Positions 31,271 through 41,269 of a stretch of DNA of 64,000 nucleotides are shown piece by piece. The DNA is from Acidobacteriota bacterium (GTDB lineage: Bacteria; Acidobacteriota; Terriglobia; Terriglobales; Acidobacteriaceae): contig JAKAXU010000007.1 in assembly GCA_021816455.1 (NCBI GenBank), positions 40,407-104,406 on the forward strand, given 5' to 3'. Numbering within the stretch: the stretch's first letter is position 1; each line of letters opens with the position of its first letter. The translations under genes were made by a program, and so were the position numbers. The notes below the pieces were generated by a model. That model searched no databases. It worked only from the letters and a program-made list of their open reading frames with translations, and was not told the DNA's origin.

Positions 31271-31702
31271 ATGATGCGACTGCGACAGGCTGGAATAGCG
31301 GTGGTGCTGGTCGCGCTGCTGCTGACGGGGGTGGATGCCTCGGCGCTGGAGACGCTGGTGGCGGCGTGGAGCAGCGGATGGGATGCGCCGACCGCTCTTG
31401 AAGCGCGGCTGCCGGCGTGCTGCCGAAGGCATGGCAATCATCACTGCCCGATGATGGACGGTGGAGACGCGAACAGCAGGGTAGGCGTCGACGCACATCG
31501 GGCGAGAGTGCACAGTGTGTGCGGATGTTGCCAGGATGGCGCTGCGCGCGCGATGACGTCGGCGACTGCGTGGATGTCGGGTGCGATGGTGCTGGATGTT
31601 CGCGCGAGCGCAGAGGCGCTGCGAAGCGTGTGCCGAGAGCGACGAGCGCGATCGGTTAAGGGCAGGCAGTGGCGGGATCGCGGACCGCCGATGTCGCTCT
31701 GA
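31271..31702 (+). CDS. Small exported Cys/His-rich protein, possibly metal-associated
   Basis: Signal peptide; LPACCRRHGNHHCPMMDG and VCGCCQDG; directly upstream of a TonB-dependent receptor. Confidence 0.6.
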   Translation: MMRLRQAGIAVVLVALLLTGVDASALETLVAAWSSGWDAPTALEARLPACCRRHGNHHCPMMDGGDANSRVGVDAHRARVHSVCGCCQDGAARAMTSATAWMSGAMVLDVRASAEALRSVCRERRARSVKGRQWRDRGPPMSL

Positions 31703-31864
31703 AGCAGAGTGCGAACCGCGTCGGCGGCAGCACGGAAATTTTCCGGGACAAAAAAAGATGTGCAATGAGCGAACACTGGCCGCATCGTGACGATGCGGTT
31801 GAGGAGATTCGCCCTGGCAGCGTGTCGGCAAGTAGGTTGCGAGCGACGCGACGGAGATGGTGAG

Positions 31865-34156
31865 ATGCGCAGAGGGTGCGTGTGGGCGATTTGGTGTGTT
31901 TTTGTGATGCTGCGTTGCAGCACGATGGCGTGGGGGACGGATTTGGCAGCGGTGCATGGTGTAGTGCATGATCCGCAACATTTTCCGGTCCCCAGGGCAA
32001 GCGTGGAGATGAAGGCGGTCAGTTCGGATCTGAAGTTTGAGGTGGTCACGGATGGCCTCGGCGAGTTTGACCTGACGGGTGTGCCGATCGGTACGTACCG
32101 CCTGACGGTGGTGGCGATGGGGTTTGCGCCGGTGACGAGTACGGTAACCGTTGAGGCAGGGGTACGCTCTGTGCTGCATTTTTCGCTGAGCATGGGAACG
32201 GTGCAACAGACGGTGACGGCTCAAGCGACGCAGACCGATACCGTGACGCCGACGACGACTGTGAACCGCGAACAGATTGCCGAGACGCCGGGTGCTGACC
32301 GCACACTGGGGACAGCGATGATTACCGATTACGTCCCAGGGGCGCTGATGGCGCACGATATGCTGCATGTGCGCGGCGGGCACCAGACGACCTGGATGCT
32401 GGATGGCGTGGCGATTCCGAATACAAAGATTGCGTCAAACGTGGGACCACAGATCGATCCTGGGGATATTGAGCAACTGGAGGTGGATCGAGGAAGCTAT
32501 TCGGCGGAGTTAGGCGACAGGACTTATGGGGTCTTCGACGTGCTACCGCGGAATGGATTTGAGCGGGACAGGCAGGGCGACGTGCGAACGATAGGCGGGA
32601 ATCTGGGTGAGGCGGAGATGCAGATTTCGCTGGGCAATCACACGGCGCGGACGGCGTGGTACACAAGTGTGACCGGATCGCGGGCAAACTATGGACTGCA
32701 AACGCCGGTCGCGGCAATCTACCATGACAGTACAAACTCCGAGAGCATCTTCGGGTCAGTGATTCGCAACCAGACGGAAAAGGATCAACTGCGGTTTGTG
32801 GGGCAGTATCGCCAGGATTACTTCGATATTCCGTATGACCCGAGCACCACGGATTATGAGGCTACGTCGGGGTACTACGCTTCCGAGGGGCTGCGGGATG
32901 CGCAGCAGGAACGGGATGCATTCCTGATTTCTAACTGGGTGCATACGGTAAGTCCGAAGCTGACCTACCAGGTGGCGCCGTTCTATCACTTCAACGAGGC
33001 GAACTACAATTCGCTGCCGACGGATATGCCAGTGGCGACAACGTGGCATCAGCGGTCCAACTATGCAGGAATGCAGACGGATGCGCATGCGGAGCTGCCA
33101 AGGAATAGTGCGTCTGGTGGGTTATATAGCTTTTATCAGGCAGAGAACGATCTGTTCGGATTGCGGGTAAATGACGGCTCGGCGGCAAACGTGCCGGTTC
33201 AGCCGGCGGCGACAGACGCAGGGCTGGTGGAGTTCTATATCGAAGACCACTGGCGCGTGAACCAGTGGATCACACTGCTTGGAGGAATGCGGTTCTCGAT
33301 CTTTCGCAGCCTGCTGAATGAGGAGGCGAATTATCCGCGAATTGGAGCGACAGTGCGGCTTCCGAGGTTGAACTGGGTGCTACGTGGCTTCTATGGGCAC
33401 TATTTCCAGCCGGCTCCTGTGGAGACGGTTTCGACAGGGCTGCTGGATTATGTGACGCATCAGGCAGGGGAGAACGTTTTTGTTCCGCTGCCTTCGGAGC
33501 GCGACGAGGAACACCAGTTCGGGATCGAGATCCCCGAATGGGGGTGGTTGCTGGACGTGGATAACTTCGAGACGCGGGTCAATAATTTTCTGGATCACTC
33601 GAATGTGGGCGAGTCGAATATCTATTTCCCGATTGCGGTGGATGGAGCACTGATTCGCGGCTGGGAGATGGCGCTGCATTCGCCCGAGGTGGCGCGGCGA
33701 GGGCAGTTTTATCTGACGTATTCGAACCAGATTGCGGAGGAGCGCGGGACGGTGATCGGCGGATTTGCCTGCTCGATTCCAACCGACCCTTCGTGTGACA
33801 TCGGGCCGGCGTATGTGCCGGTGGACCACGACCAGCGGGACACGCTGAATACAGGATTTACGGTGCAGTTGCCGCGGCAATCGTGGTTTGCTTCGAATGT
33901 GTATTACGGGTCGGGACTGCACAATGGGCTGGCGGGGGCACATGAGGGACCGTACAACGCGAATTACCTGCCGGCGCACACGACATTCGATATCTCAGGC
34001 GGCAAGAGCTTTGGCGAGAGATGGAGGGCGTCGGCGACAGTGGTGAATGTGACGAATCATCGTGTACTGCTGGACAACTCGATTACAGTCGGAGGGTTTC
34101 ATTTCAATGATCCGCGGATGGTGTACGGAGAACTGAGGTATCGATTTCGCTTTTGA
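31865..34156 (+). CDS. TonB-dependent receptor with N-terminal carboxypeptidase-regulatory-like domain
   Basis: VHGVVHDPQHFPVPRASVEMK...GEFDLTGVPIGTYRLTVVAMGF; plug region TWMLDGVAIPNTKIASNVGPQIDPGDIEQLEVDRGSYSAELGDRTYGVFDV; C-terminal aromatic RFRF. Confidence 0.88.
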   Translation: MRRGCVWAIWCVFVMLRCSTMAWGTDLAAVHGVVHDPQHFPVPRASVEMKAVSSDLKFEVVTDGLGEFDLTGVPIGTYRLTVVAMGFAPVTSTVTVEAGVRSVLHFSLSMGTVQQTVTAQATQTDTVTPTTTVNREQIAETPGADRTLGTAMITDYVPGALMAHDMLHVRGGHQTTWMLDGVAIPNTKIASNVGPQIDPGDIEQLEVDRGSYSAELGDRTYGVFDVLPRNGFERDRQGDVRTIGGNLGEAEMQISLGNHTARTAWYTSVTGSRANYGLQTPVAAIYHDSTNSESIFGSVIRNQTEKDQLRFVGQYRQDYFDIPYDPSTTDYEATSGYYASEGLRDAQQERDAFLISNWVHTVSPKLTYQVAPFYHFNEANYNSLPTDMPVATTWHQRSNYAGMQTDAHAELPRNSASGGLYSFYQAENDLFGLRVNDGSAANVPVQPAATDAGLVEFYIEDHWRVNQWITLLGGMRFSIFRSLLNEEANYPRIGATVRLPRLNWVLRGFYGHYFQPAPVETVSTGLLDYVTHQAGENVFVPLPSERDEEHQFGIEIPEWGWLLDVDNFETRVNNFLDHSNVGESNIYFPIAVDGALIRGWEMALHSPEVARRGQFYLTYSNQIAEERGTVIGGFACSIPTDPSCDIGPAYVPVDHDQRDTLNTGFTVQLPRQSWFASNVYYGSGLHNGLAGAHEGPYNANYLPAHTTFDISGGKSFGERWRASATVVNVTNHRVLLDNSITVGGFHFNDPRMVYGELRYRFRF

Positions 34157-34175
34157 GCGAGGCAGGAACGAGTCT

Positions 34176-34196
34176 GCGAACAGCCGGGCGTGGCCC
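34176..34196. terminator. Hairpin between convergent TonB receptor and quinone oxidoreductase genes
   Basis: AGCCGGGC-GTG-GCCCGGCT; no strong U-tract. Confidence 0.4.
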
Positions 34197-34202
34197 GGCT
34201 GA

Positions 34203-35171
34203 TTACGGGATGAGCAGGAGCTTACCGGTGGTTTTGCGAGATGCGATGTCAATCAGCGCCTGAGCGGCTTCCGCGAGTGGGTAAGTGTGTTCGGTGCGAA
34301 GAGTGAGCGAGCCATCGGCGACCCAGCCGAGGACATCCGCTGCTCGGGATTCGAGCTCACTGCGGGTCTGGACATAATGGGCGAGTGTAGGGCGCGTGAC
34401 GTAAAGTGAGCCTTTGGTATTGAGCAGGATGGGATCGAAGGGCGGCACGGCGCCGCTCGATGCCCCAAAGAGGACAAGCATGCCACGCGGACGCAGGCAC
34501 TCCAGGCTGCCTGCAAAGGTTGTTTTGCCGACCGAGTCGTAGACAACATCGACGCCGCGGCCGTCAGTGAGTCGGCGGGTTTCTGCAACGAAATCAGATT
34601 GGGTATAAAGGATGATCTCATCAGCCCCTGCAGAGCGAGCGAGCGCGGCTTTTTCCGGCGTGGAGACGGTGGTGAGGACGCGTGTGCCAATTCGATGGGC
34701 AAGCTGCGTGAGCAGCAGACCCACCCCACCGGCCGCTGCGTGGATGAGAGCGGTGTCACCGGGCTTGAGTGGGAAGGTGGAAAAAGCAAGATAGTGCGCC
34801 GTGAGTCCCTGCAGGAACGCGGCGGCGGCCTGGTGGAGATCGAGTGCAGGCGGGACGCGGACGAGTTGCATGGCAGGCACAAGCGCATATTCGGCGTAGG
34901 CTCCACACACGGCTGCGGAGACGACATGGTCACCAGTGGCAAAGCCGGTCACACCTTCACCGAGCGCGACGACGGTGCCGGAAGCCTCCATGCCAAGAGT
35001 GAGCGGTAACGCAGCAGGATAACGGCCCTCGCGGAAGTAAATCTCGATGAAGTTGACTCCGGTGGCGGCAATTTTGAGCAATACCTGACCAGGGCCGGGC
35101 GTGGGGATGGGAATGTCGACCAGTTGCATGACCTCTGGGCCGCCAGTGCGGTTGATCTGGATTGCCTTCAT
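34203..35171 (-). CDS. Quinone oxidoreductase / zinc-type alcohol dehydrogenase-like (MDR family)
   Basis: MKAIQINRTGGPEVMQLVDIP, VNFIEIYFREGRY, HAAAGGVGLLLTQLA; the 44 aa upstream of MKAIQ are probably not coding. Confidence 0.92.
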   Translation of the reverse strand: MKAIQINRTGGPEVMQLVDIPIPTPGPGQVLLKIAATGVNFIEIYFREGRYPAALPLTLGMEASGTVVALGEGVTGFATGDHVVSAAVCGAYAEYALVPAMQLVRVPPALDLHQAAAAFLQGLTAHYLAFSTFPLKPGDTALIHAAAGGVGLLLTQLAHRIGTRVLTTVSTPEKAALARSAGADEIILYTQSDFVAETRRLTDGRGVDVVYDSVGKTTFAGSLECLRPRGMLVLFGASSGAVPPFDPILLNTKGSLYVTRPTLAHYVQTRSELESRAADVLGWVADGSLTLRTEHTYPLAEAAQALIDIASRKTTGKLLLIP

Positions 35172-35502
35172 TGGGGATATCTCCTTACGGAATGGGCGAG
35201 TTGGATTGTCTTCGCAATTGATTGTATTCGGACAGCTTAATTCAGTCAGCGCCATCCAGGGACACGACTCATGGCAGGGTTGCGCCGACGTGGAAATACT
35301 CAAGCCGAGGGATCACGTCTTTCGGGGAAGTGCCATGCAAATGTACCTGATCGGTTCCACGTATAGCCTGTATGAGTTCTATATGTAAGGCACCTTATGG
35401 CCAGAAGCGTAGCACGTGTGGGCTATTGTCGGGTAATCAAGCTCTGGGTAGAGTGAAGACATTCAGTTCAACGGGAACTTCCCCATATCTCTTGATTTGG
35501 AT

Positions 35503-35899
35503 GAAGAATTCAAATGGCGAAGCCGGGATCGACGATATGGATACGGGAAAGAACGAGAGTAGTTCCGTAGGTCCGAAGGAAGATCGGAAGGTGGCACTCA
35601 GTCGCGCACAAAGATTCGCGATTCAGGCAAATGTTCGTTTTCGTGTGCGCGGAGAACGGCTGTGGAGAGAGGGCGTAACGGAAAACATCAGCAATACGGG
35701 CCTCCTCTTTCGATCGAATGAGATGGTGCAAAAGGACAGTATGGTGGAAATGACTATTGATTTACCAGCTGGGAGTAAATTTGCAGGGAATGCAAAGATG
35801 ATCTGCCAGGGAAAAGTAATTCGATCTTGGGAGTACGTCCAGGGATTTGGTGCGCTCACGGCGGTCAATATCAAGAGTTCTCGTTTGACTCGTCGGTGA
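35503..35899 (+). CDS. PilZ-domain protein
   Basis: RFAIQANVRFRVRGERLWREGVTENISNTGLLFRSNE (RxxxR and NxSxxG) typical of c-di-GMP-binding PilZ. Confidence 0.75.
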
Positions 35900-36251
35900 T
35901 GGTGAATATCTGTGTTGCCGGACTGTTGGAAGAAGTGGAAGTTTGTGGCAGTGCGATTGAGATATTTTCTTCCAGACGTGGAGGATTGCGACTGGAGATG
36001 GTTGTGGAAGGTAGGCCGAATGCGCTGTCTGGCATAAGCCTCCGGCAGCAATGAGAGTGAGCCGAAGTATGCAAAAGGCCACTTGATGTACTGGGGAATC
36101 GTGGGTCGGCGCCATATTGTAGCGGAGGCGCCGAGGCAGAAACGTAATTTTATGAGTGCGGCGCGGGTGCTGTAACTCACAGGGCGAAGCTTTACCCTGA
36201 GTGCTATAGCATCGAGCTTTTCTCAGTTTTTGTTTGTCTTGGTGAGGGACG

Positions 36252-36860
36252 ATGCGAGCGAGTGAAGTCGGGGTTACTTTGGACGTAAGTGCTTGCCTGG
36301 GTTGGTGGGCTGTGTACACACGCCACCAGCACGAAAAGCGTGTCAGCCAAATGCTCTTGGCCAAAGGCATGGAAATCTTCCTTCCTGTGTACCAATCTGT
36401 GCGAAAGTGGAAGGATCGAAGTGTTCAACTTGAACTCCCGCTCTTTCCCGGGTATGTGTTCGTTCGTGAGAGTCTGACCAATCGACTCCAGATTGCCTCG
36501 ACGCCTGGCGTCCACACAATTGTTTCCAGAGGTGAAAACTTCGCTGTTATTCCGGGCGAAGAAATTGAAGCGCTTCGCCGGGCTGCAAGAGAGGACTCCG
36601 GAATTGAGCCGCATCCATTTCTTTGTAATGGTGATCCGGTTCGCGTCATTCGCGGCCCGCTTAAGGGTGTACGAGGTTTTCTGGTGCGGCGTAAAAATAT
36701 CAGTCGTCTGGTTCTGTCAGTAGAGATGCTTGCACAGTCGGCATCTGTCGAGGTGGATTTAGCTGACGTTGAGCCGGCGCGAGGGACAGCTGAATACTGT
36801 CATGCAGATTCCGTCAATATTCTGCGGGAGATGGTTGCTTCGCAGCAGATACATTGCTGA
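36252..36860 (+). CDS. NusG-like transcription antiterminator (UpxY/RfaH-type), first gene of the exopolysaccharide block
   Basis: WWAVYTRHQHEKRVSQMLLAKGMEIFLPVY, LPLFPGYVFVR, KOW-like PVRVIRGPLKGVRGFLVRR. Confidence 0.87.
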   Translation: MRASEVGVTLDVSACLGWWAVYTRHQHEKRVSQMLLAKGMEIFLPVYQSVRKWKDRSVQLELPLFPGYVFVRESLTNRLQIASTPGVHTIVSRGENFAVIPGEEIEALRRAAREDSGIEPHPFLCNGDPVRVIRGPLKGVRGFLVRRKNISRLVLSVEMLAQSASVEVDLADVEPARGTAEYCHADSVNILREMVASQQIHC

Positions 36861-36976
36861 GGATCACCTCATATTTTTCCGCTTTATTCGCAGAACTGAA
36901 AGATCAGAATTTGCAAAGTCGCAGACGATTCCTCGGGTTGAATTGGTTGCGCTTTCGACATATTTGGAAGAGGGAT

Positions 36977-37642
36977 ATGCGCCATAACATTCTAATCCGT
37001 GATTTAGTCGGATGCTGTCTTTGCGTTTTTCTGGCCATGGCAAGCGTCACGTCTTCGCTCGCACAGAGCACGAAGACCATTCCAGCCCAAAAGACGAAAA
37101 GTAAATCGAAATCCAAGGATGCACTTCGAACAGACGCTGCTATCAAGCCACCCATCGACTATGTCATTGGTCTTGGCGATGAGTTGGCAATCAATGTGTG
37201 GAAGGATTCGGAATTATCAAAGACAATGCCTGTTCGCCCGGATGGGAAGATTTCCATGCCGCTTATCGGAGATATTCAGGCTGCAGGCCTGACTTCGGAT
37301 AAGCTTCGCGACGAAATCATAGCGGCACTTGCACCCTATGTAAGTCACCCTGAAGTCAATGTAGTGGTGGAGCAGATACGCAGCAGAAGCTTCAACGTGA
37401 TGGGGCAAGTGAACAAGCCTGGATCATTCGAACTGATTCGTCCCACTACAGTGCTGGATGCGCTCGCATTAGCTGGAGGCCTTCAGGAATTTGCCCGGGC
37501 CGGACACATTTACGTGCTGCGCCCATCTGACAGCGGCACGAAAGACAAGATACTTAAGTTCGACTACCGCAAAGTGATTCGCGGCCACCACCTGGAAGAG
37601 AATGTTTATCTCAATTCAGGCGATACAGTGGTGGTTCCATGA
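36977..37642 (+). CDS. Polysaccharide export protein (Wza-like, Poly_export/SLBB)
   Basis: YVIGLGDELAINVWKDSELSKTMPVRPDGKISMPLIGDIQAAGLT; FNVMGQVNKPGSFELIRPTTVLDALALAGGLQEFA; LNSGDTVVVP. Confidence 0.93.
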   Translation: MRHNILIRDLVGCCLCVFLAMASVTSSLAQSTKTIPAQKTKSKSKSKDALRTDAAIKPPIDYVIGLGDELAINVWKDSELSKTMPVRPDGKISMPLIGDIQAAGLTSDKLRDEIIAALAPYVSHPEVNVVVEQIRSRSFNVMGQVNKPGSFELIRPTTVLDALALAGGLQEFARAGHIYVLRPSDSGTKDKILKFDYRKVIRGHHLEENVYLNSGDTVVVP

Positions 37643-38982
37643 CAGGACATATTGTGAAATATGTAATTTCAATATCGATAGTGTTTCTTCTTGCCAGTCC
37701 GACTATGTTCGGACAGGTGGACAGTCAGGGCAACCCGGATCCCTTCGGGACTGCGAGTCAGCCTACGATTAACATTACTCAGTCTCAGACAATGGGGAAC
37801 GCTATTGGATTGGAAACTGGTTATAGCGCGGGTTACACGGACAACGTTCTAGCCCTTTCTTCACCGCGTATATCGGACGAAATTCATAGTCTGTTGGCTG
37901 ACCTTACATTACTACATCAAGGCAGTCAGGTATCTTTTCTGGTCGAGTACGTACCTTACTATGCATTCTATCAGAATACGTCGGCATACGATCAATTTGA
38001 TCAGGTGTTGTCTGGTGATCTGAAATCGATGATCACCTCGCATGTGATGCTGCGATTGCGAGATTTTTATAGCAACACAACGGGGAGTAACCCCCAGGCT
38101 GCCGGGACTGCGAGTTCCTCGCAATCTGGATTGCCAACTTCACCAAACACATCTGTCTTGACGCAGCTTGCCGCAGAGCAGCAAAACACGGTCCGCGGGG
38201 ACTTGTCATGGCAGCCCAATGGGCGTTCGACGTTCACGGCTCTGGGCAGCTATGAGCAGAGAAGTTTTTCGGAGCAAGCAGTACAGGCTTTACCTCTGCT
38301 TAATCTTTCCGGTGTGGATGGCGGTGGACAATATAGCTGGAGGAGCAGCGAACGAACAACTTTGGGCGTCCTTGGCTTGTTCCAGGACATTCAGTTGAGC
38401 GGATCGATTCCAGTGGCTTCACCACAAAATATGCTTTCGGAGTCAATATTGCCTTCTTGGAGCTGGCAGGCAACGCGGGAAACGACCGTGCAGGCATATG
38501 GTGGTCCTCAGTTTCTCCAGTTTCAGGAAGTTCCAGCTGTGGGCCAGAATGGAACACCCACCACCAGCCAGGTAACGTGGGCGGCTGGAGTGTCCGTCAC
38601 TAAACAGGACGACAGAAACGTACTCGTTCTTACTGGACAACGGTTGGCTTCGGATGGTGGTGGTTATCTTACCTTCGTTGCTTATTCCAGTCTCTCAGCT
38701 AGTTACCATCACCATGTCGCAAAAGGTTGGGATGTGTACTTAACTGCTTCCTCTGGGTGGGACAGTGGGCTGGGTACCAGCAATCCGCTGGGGAATCTTA
38801 CGTCGCAGCAAGGAAGCTTTGCACTTACTCATCCAGTTGTTGGAAAACTAATGTGGAATCTGCAATACATATTTAGCCGACAGACAGCCAGTGCTGCTGT
38901 GCTGGAGCAGGCAAACTTTCATAGAAGCTATGTGACTACTGGTCTACTTTATCAATGGAATCGTCTTGAGCTTCGACGATGA
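37639..38982 (+). CDS. Outer-membrane beta-barrel-like hypothetical protein of the exopolysaccharide locus
   Basis: Signal peptide, alternating beta pattern, C-terminal LYQWNRLELRR; overlaps the Wza-like gene by 4 bp. Confidence 0.65.
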   Translation: MTGHIVKYVISISIVFLLASPTMFGQVDSQGNPDPFGTASQPTINITQSQTMGNAIGLETGYSAGYTDNVLALSSPRISDEIHSLLADLTLLHQGSQVSFLVEYVPYYAFYQNTSAYDQFDQVLSGDLKSMITSHVMLRLRDFYSNTTGSNPQAAGTASSSQSGLPTSPNTSVLTQLAAEQQNTVRGDLSWQPNGRSTFTALGSYEQRSFSEQAVQALPLLNLSGVDGGGQYSWRSSERTTLGVLGLFQDIQLSGSIPVASPQNMLSESILPSWSWQATRETTVQAYGGPQFLQFQEVPAVGQNGTPTTSQVTWAAGVSVTKQDDRNVLVLTGQRLASDGGGYLTFVAYSSLSASYHHHVAKGWDVYLTASSGWDSGLGTSNPLGNLTSQQGSFALTHPVVGKLMWNLQYIFSRQTASAAVLEQANFHRSYVTTGLLYQWNRLELRR

Positions 38983-39058
38983 AGTAAGAAGAAGACATTA
39001 AAACAATGGGTGATATTCAGAAAAATGCAGAATCACACTTCCCCAGAAGGATAGGCCA

Positions 39059-40216
39059 ATGAGTAAGCAACTTCCGCAGTATGAATCTGAAATCGCAGTT
39101 GTAGAGCCGAAGTGGCGCCAACCCGAAGTGCCTGCGCGAACCCATGGTACAAAACGGGAAATGCGGTTGGTGGGCGTGCAAAAGGGCGCTGTATATTCCC
39201 AAGAGATATTTGCTGCACTTCTTCAGAGGGAAAGACGACGTTCGGAGCGGTCAGGTAACCCTTTTGCTTTGATGTTGATCACGGGTCAATCGAGCCAGAG
39301 CACGGAGACGCTCATTGAGTGTCTGTGCAGAGATATGCGCGAAACAGATATTGTGGGGTGGCATCGGGCCGGTGTGGCAGGAGTGATCCTGACGGAATTT
39401 GGCGAGCAGGAGATAGCGGCTGCGATGCATGGCGCAGAAGTGCGTGTGCGCGAATTATCTGCAAGACACCTGAATGAAGAACGCGGTGTCCGAATCGAAT
39501 TCCATGTCTTTCCGGAGGTTGTTGGCCGTGCGGACGCTGGGAGTGAATTTGCTTCAGAACTGTATCCGGATATTGCCATGAATGAAGGTCACAAACAAAT
39601 TCGAAAGTTTGTGAAGCGGATATTTGACATTGTAACGAGTATGGCACTGATCATTGCGTTTTCACCGATCCTGATTCTCTGCTTTGTTCTCGTCCGCATC
39701 ACGTCGAAAGGTCCGGTCTTCTTTCGGCAGGAACGTGTCGGACAATTTGGGAAACCCTTCAAGATGCTCAAATTTCGGTCGATGTATATGGCATCTGAGA
39801 ACTCAGTGCATAAGGCGTATGTCCAGCAGTTTATATCGGGCAAGGCAGATGCGAGTGAGAACGGAGGAATGTACAAACTGGTCCGCGACAAGCGAATCAC
39901 CCCAGTGGGAGGGATTTTGCGGCGGACCAGTCTGGACGAACTACCGCAGTTGTTCAATGTCTTGCGTGGCGATATGTCACTGATTGGCCCGCGACCTGCA
40001 CTGAGATATGAAGTTGAGAGCTATCGATACTGGCATAGGCGCCGATATCTGGAAACTCGGCCGGGAATTACCGGATTGTGGCAGGTCAGTGGGCGGAGCA
40101 AGATCAAATTTGACGATATGGTTCGGCTTGATCTTCGGTATGCAGAAAAGCAATCCATCTGGCTCGATCTGATGATTATATTCCGCACACCGTTAGCGAT
40201 GGTGTCTGGTCGCTGA
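39059..40216 (+). CDS. Sugar transferase (polyprenyl-phosphate phosphoglycosyltransferase) with N-terminal GGDEF-like region
   Basis: KRIFDIVTSMALIIAFSPILILCFVLVRITSKGPVFFRQERVGQFGKPFKMLKFRSM; DELPQLFNVLRGDMSLIGPRPAL; N-term FAALLQRERRRSERSGNPFALMLI... Confidence 0.92.
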   Translation: MSKQLPQYESEIAVVEPKWRQPEVPARTHGTKREMRLVGVQKGAVYSQEIFAALLQRERRRSERSGNPFALMLITGQSSQSTETLIECLCRDMRETDIVGWHRAGVAGVILTEFGEQEIAAAMHGAEVRVRELSARHLNEERGVRIEFHVFPEVVGRADAGSEFASELYPDIAMNEGHKQIRKFVKRIFDIVTSMALIIAFSPILILCFVLVRITSKGPVFFRQERVGQFGKPFKMLKFRSMYMASENSVHKAYVQQFISGKADASENGGMYKLVRDKRITPVGGILRRTSLDELPQLFNVLRGDMSLIGPRPALRYEVESYRYWHRRRYLETRPGITGLWQVSGRSKIKFDDMVRLDLRYAEKQSIWLDLMIIFRTPLAMVSGR

Positions 40217-40270
40217 CAGCAGGATAGTTATCTGCATTACCACAAATCTGTTTCTGAAAGAGTTATTGTC

Positions 40271-41269
40271 ATGATTCGAGTCGGTGTAATCGGCTATGGG
40301 TACTGGGGGCCACGCGTTGCTAGAAATTTTCACTCAGGAACGACACGACTGATCTCTATCTGCGATCAGCGCGCGGACTCTCAGCAGCGTGCGCGAACCG
40401 ATTATCCGGATGTGCGGGTAGTCGGAGACCCTACGGAAATATTCAAGGCGACCGATATCGATGCGGTTGCTGTTGTCACTCCGGTATGGACGCATTATGA
40501 TTTTGCCAAAGCCGCTCTGGAAAACGGGAAACATATTTGGGTAGAGAAGCCATTCACAAGCACCTCAGCCCAGGCAATGGAGTTGATTGAAATCGCAGAG
40601 CGCAAAGGGTTGACTATCATGGTCGATCACACGTTCCTGTTTACGGGTGCGGTGAAGAAGATGCGCCAACTGATTGACAATGGCGATCTCGGCAAGTTGT
40701 TGTACTATGACTCGACACGTGTCAATCTTGGTTTATTTCAGCACGATGTCAATGTAATCTGGGATCTTGCTCCGCACGACCTTTCCATTCTGGATTACCT
40801 GGTCCAGGGCAAGGCTCAGGCAGTAGTGGCGACCGGGCAAAAGCACCTGAATGATTTCGAGGACATGGCATACATCACGGTATATTTCAGCGAAAAGCTG
40901 ATCGCGCATGTGAGCGTAAACTGGCTGTCTCCGGTGAAGATTCGGATGACCCTTGTGGGTGGCGAGAAGAAGATGTTGGTGTGGAATGATCTGGTGGCCG
41001 ATGAGAAGCTTCGCGTCTATGATCGCGGAGTGCATATGAATAGCCGAAACGGCGTGTACGACCTACTGGTAAGTTACCGCTCGGGAGACATGTGGTCACC
41101 AAGGGTAGAACAGGCAGAGGCGTTGAGCGAGGAGGCGAAGTATTTTGCCGAATGCATTGAAACTAAGCAGAATCCCATTAACGATGGGCATGCTGGTCTG
41201 CGGGTAGTCCGGCTTCTGGAGGCGGCGACAAAGTCGCTAAAGAACCGTGGGTGTGAGGAGTTGCTATGA
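40271..41269 (+). CDS. Gfo/Idh/MocA family oxidoreductase (WlbA/WbpB-like)
   Basis: VGVIGYGYWGPRVARNF, VVTPVWTHYDFAKAALENGKHIWVEKPF. Confidence 0.92.
   Translation: MIRVGVIGYGYWGPRVARNFHSGTTRLISICDQRADSQQRARTDYPDVRVVGDPTEIFKATDIDAVAVVTPVWTHYDFAKAALENGKHIWVEKPFTSTSAQAMELIEIAERKGLTIMVDHTFLFTGAVKKMRQLIDNGDLGKLLYYDSTRVNLGLFQHDVNVIWDLAPHDLSILDYLVQGKAQAVVATGQKHLNDFEDMAYITVYFSEKLIAHVSVNWLSPVKIRMTLVGGEKKMLVWNDLVADEKLRVYDRGVHMNSRNGVYDLLVSYRSGDMWSPRVEQAEALSEEAKYFAECIETKQNPINDGHAGLRVVRLLEAATKSLKNRGCEELL

Noticed and set aside
30491-32383. 630-aa minus-strand ORF
   Set aside because: Antisense to mtaB and the TonB receptor; His/Arg-rich shadow frame
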